DNA of 64,000 nucleotides from Aphidius gifuensis (lineage: Eukaryota > Arthropoda > Insecta > Hymenoptera > Braconidae), in assembly GCF_014905175.1 (NCBI RefSeq), contig NC_057793.1, forward strand, positions 1,674,001 to 1,738,000, read 5' to 3'. Below are positions 63,243 to 64,000 of this stretch, one piece after another; position 1 is the first letter of the stretch, and each line of letters starts with the position of its first letter. The notes under the pieces are model-generated. The model was not told the origin of the DNA. It saw nothing but the letters and a program-made list of their open reading frames with translations, and ran no database searches. The position numbers were made by a program, and so were the translations under genes.

Positions 63243-64000
63243 CTATTTTGGTTGTTGTGCCTGATACTGTTGATAAGAATCATCTGGAGATGCAGCATTG
63301 CTAGTTTGTTCAGAATCACCAATTGGCATTGTGTGAATTATACTTGGTGGTGGATAAGTTGTGTAAGAATATGGATGTGGACTTGCAGCAATATACTGTA
63401 ACAAAAATTTTTAAAAACACAAAATTTAAAATAAAAAACATTCATTGTTACATTAAACTTAATTCACTATCAAAAAGAACAATTATTTTAAAACTTACTG
63501 ATGCATTACCAAGATGAAGTGCTGACATTTGAGTTGCTAATTGTGGTAGCATACTGTACTGTGGATTATTTGGATCACCCGTTGGCATCATCTACATTAA
63601 AATATAAAAGATTTATCAATTAATTTTCATAGCTCAAGTAAATTATTAAGTTTTTTTTTAGATATAAAACTCACGTCGACCTGTTGCATATGTGGTGGTC
63701 CAGTTTGTAAAACATATGGTGTTACCCATGGTGCACCTGGTACAGTATAACCAGGTACTGCTTGACCATAATGACGACTGTATTGTGCCAATGTTGCTGC
63801 TGGTAACATGTGAGCTGTTGGAACACCATTTTGTCCAACTCCAGATGTATCATAATTCAATGTCATGTTCTAAAAAATATTTTATTAATTAATTTCACAA
63901 TTATAATTGTATACTGATATTAATTATTCAATTTAAATTAATTATTACATCGCCAGCTTCACGCCATAATGAACTTTTATATGGTTTTTTTTTATTTCCG
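63243..64000 (-). CDS. shep: Alan shepard/RBMS-family RNA-binding protein, C-terminal exons (partial)
   Basis: Four minus-strand exon pieces (64000-63949 running off the window, 63869-63675, 63591-63499, 63395-63243) are in frame to a stop. The visible part lies after the RRM domains. The block WREAGDNMTLNYD matches the conserved W-H-R-E-GE-MTLTYD region of RBMS proteins. PWVTPYVLQ, MLPQLATQMSALHLG and the C-terminal SPDDSYQQYQAQQPK continue that match. These proteins bind A/U-rich RNA; Drosophila shep acts in neuronal remodelling and insulator control. The RRMs are outside the window, so the family call rests on the C-terminal region only. The long downstream A-rich region fits an extended neural-type 3' UTR. 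Confidence 0.85.

Noticed and set aside
1..64000. tRNA genes, CRISPR arrays, bacterial-type operons
   Set aside because: None seen; the gene structures are eukaryotic and no cloverleaf or spaced repeat array was recognised by eye.

Overview
The window is nuclear DNA from an animal with compact, AT-rich, intron-bearing genes, almost certainly an insect. Spliced ORFs with GT-AG introns match conserved animal genes. The very low GC content, short introns and accessory gene types (F-box/LRR protein, tandem secreted proteins, a catalytically dead trypsin) fit a GC-poor parasitoid wasp, possibly an aphid parasitoid of the Aphidiinae. That taxonomic placement is inference; no search was run.

Layout. 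Positions 1-5.6 kb hold two tandem + strand genes for secreted or membrane-tethered Ig-like proteins; the first is cut by the window edge. At 6.7-8.5 kb (-) is an F-box/leucine-rich-repeat gene, divergent from CNOT9 at 9.1-10.3 kb (+). At 12.3-17.6 kb (-) are two paralogues of an unrecognised secreted family, one with a decayed C-terminal part. Synergin gamma (18.9-21.1 kb, -) and AVL9 (21.4-24.0 kb, +) share a 380-bp divergent promoter, followed by RRN3 (25.0-26.9 kb, +). Tousled-like kinase spans at least 29.8-43.1 kb (+) with large 5' introns that contain GC-richer islands. DNA topoisomerase II (46.6-51.3 kb, -) and SZRD1 (52.8-53.8 kb, -) follow; SZRD1 is divergent from WDR12 (54.4-56.2 kb, +). 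A serine protease homologue lacking catalytic His and Ser lies at 56.7-57.7 kb (-). The 3' exons of an alan shepard/RBMS gene (63.2-64.0 kb, -) close the window, preceded by a 5.5-kb A-rich (in sense) probable 3' UTR.

The housekeeping genes serve mRNA decay (CNOT9), vesicle traffic (synergin, AVL9), ribosome production (RRN3, WDR12) and chromosome replication and segregation (Tlk, Top2). They are unlinked in function apart from those shared themes. The accessory genes are the less ordinary part: duplicated, partly homogenised and partly decaying genes for secreted or surface proteins. No tRNA, rRNA, CRISPR array or intact transposon was recognised.
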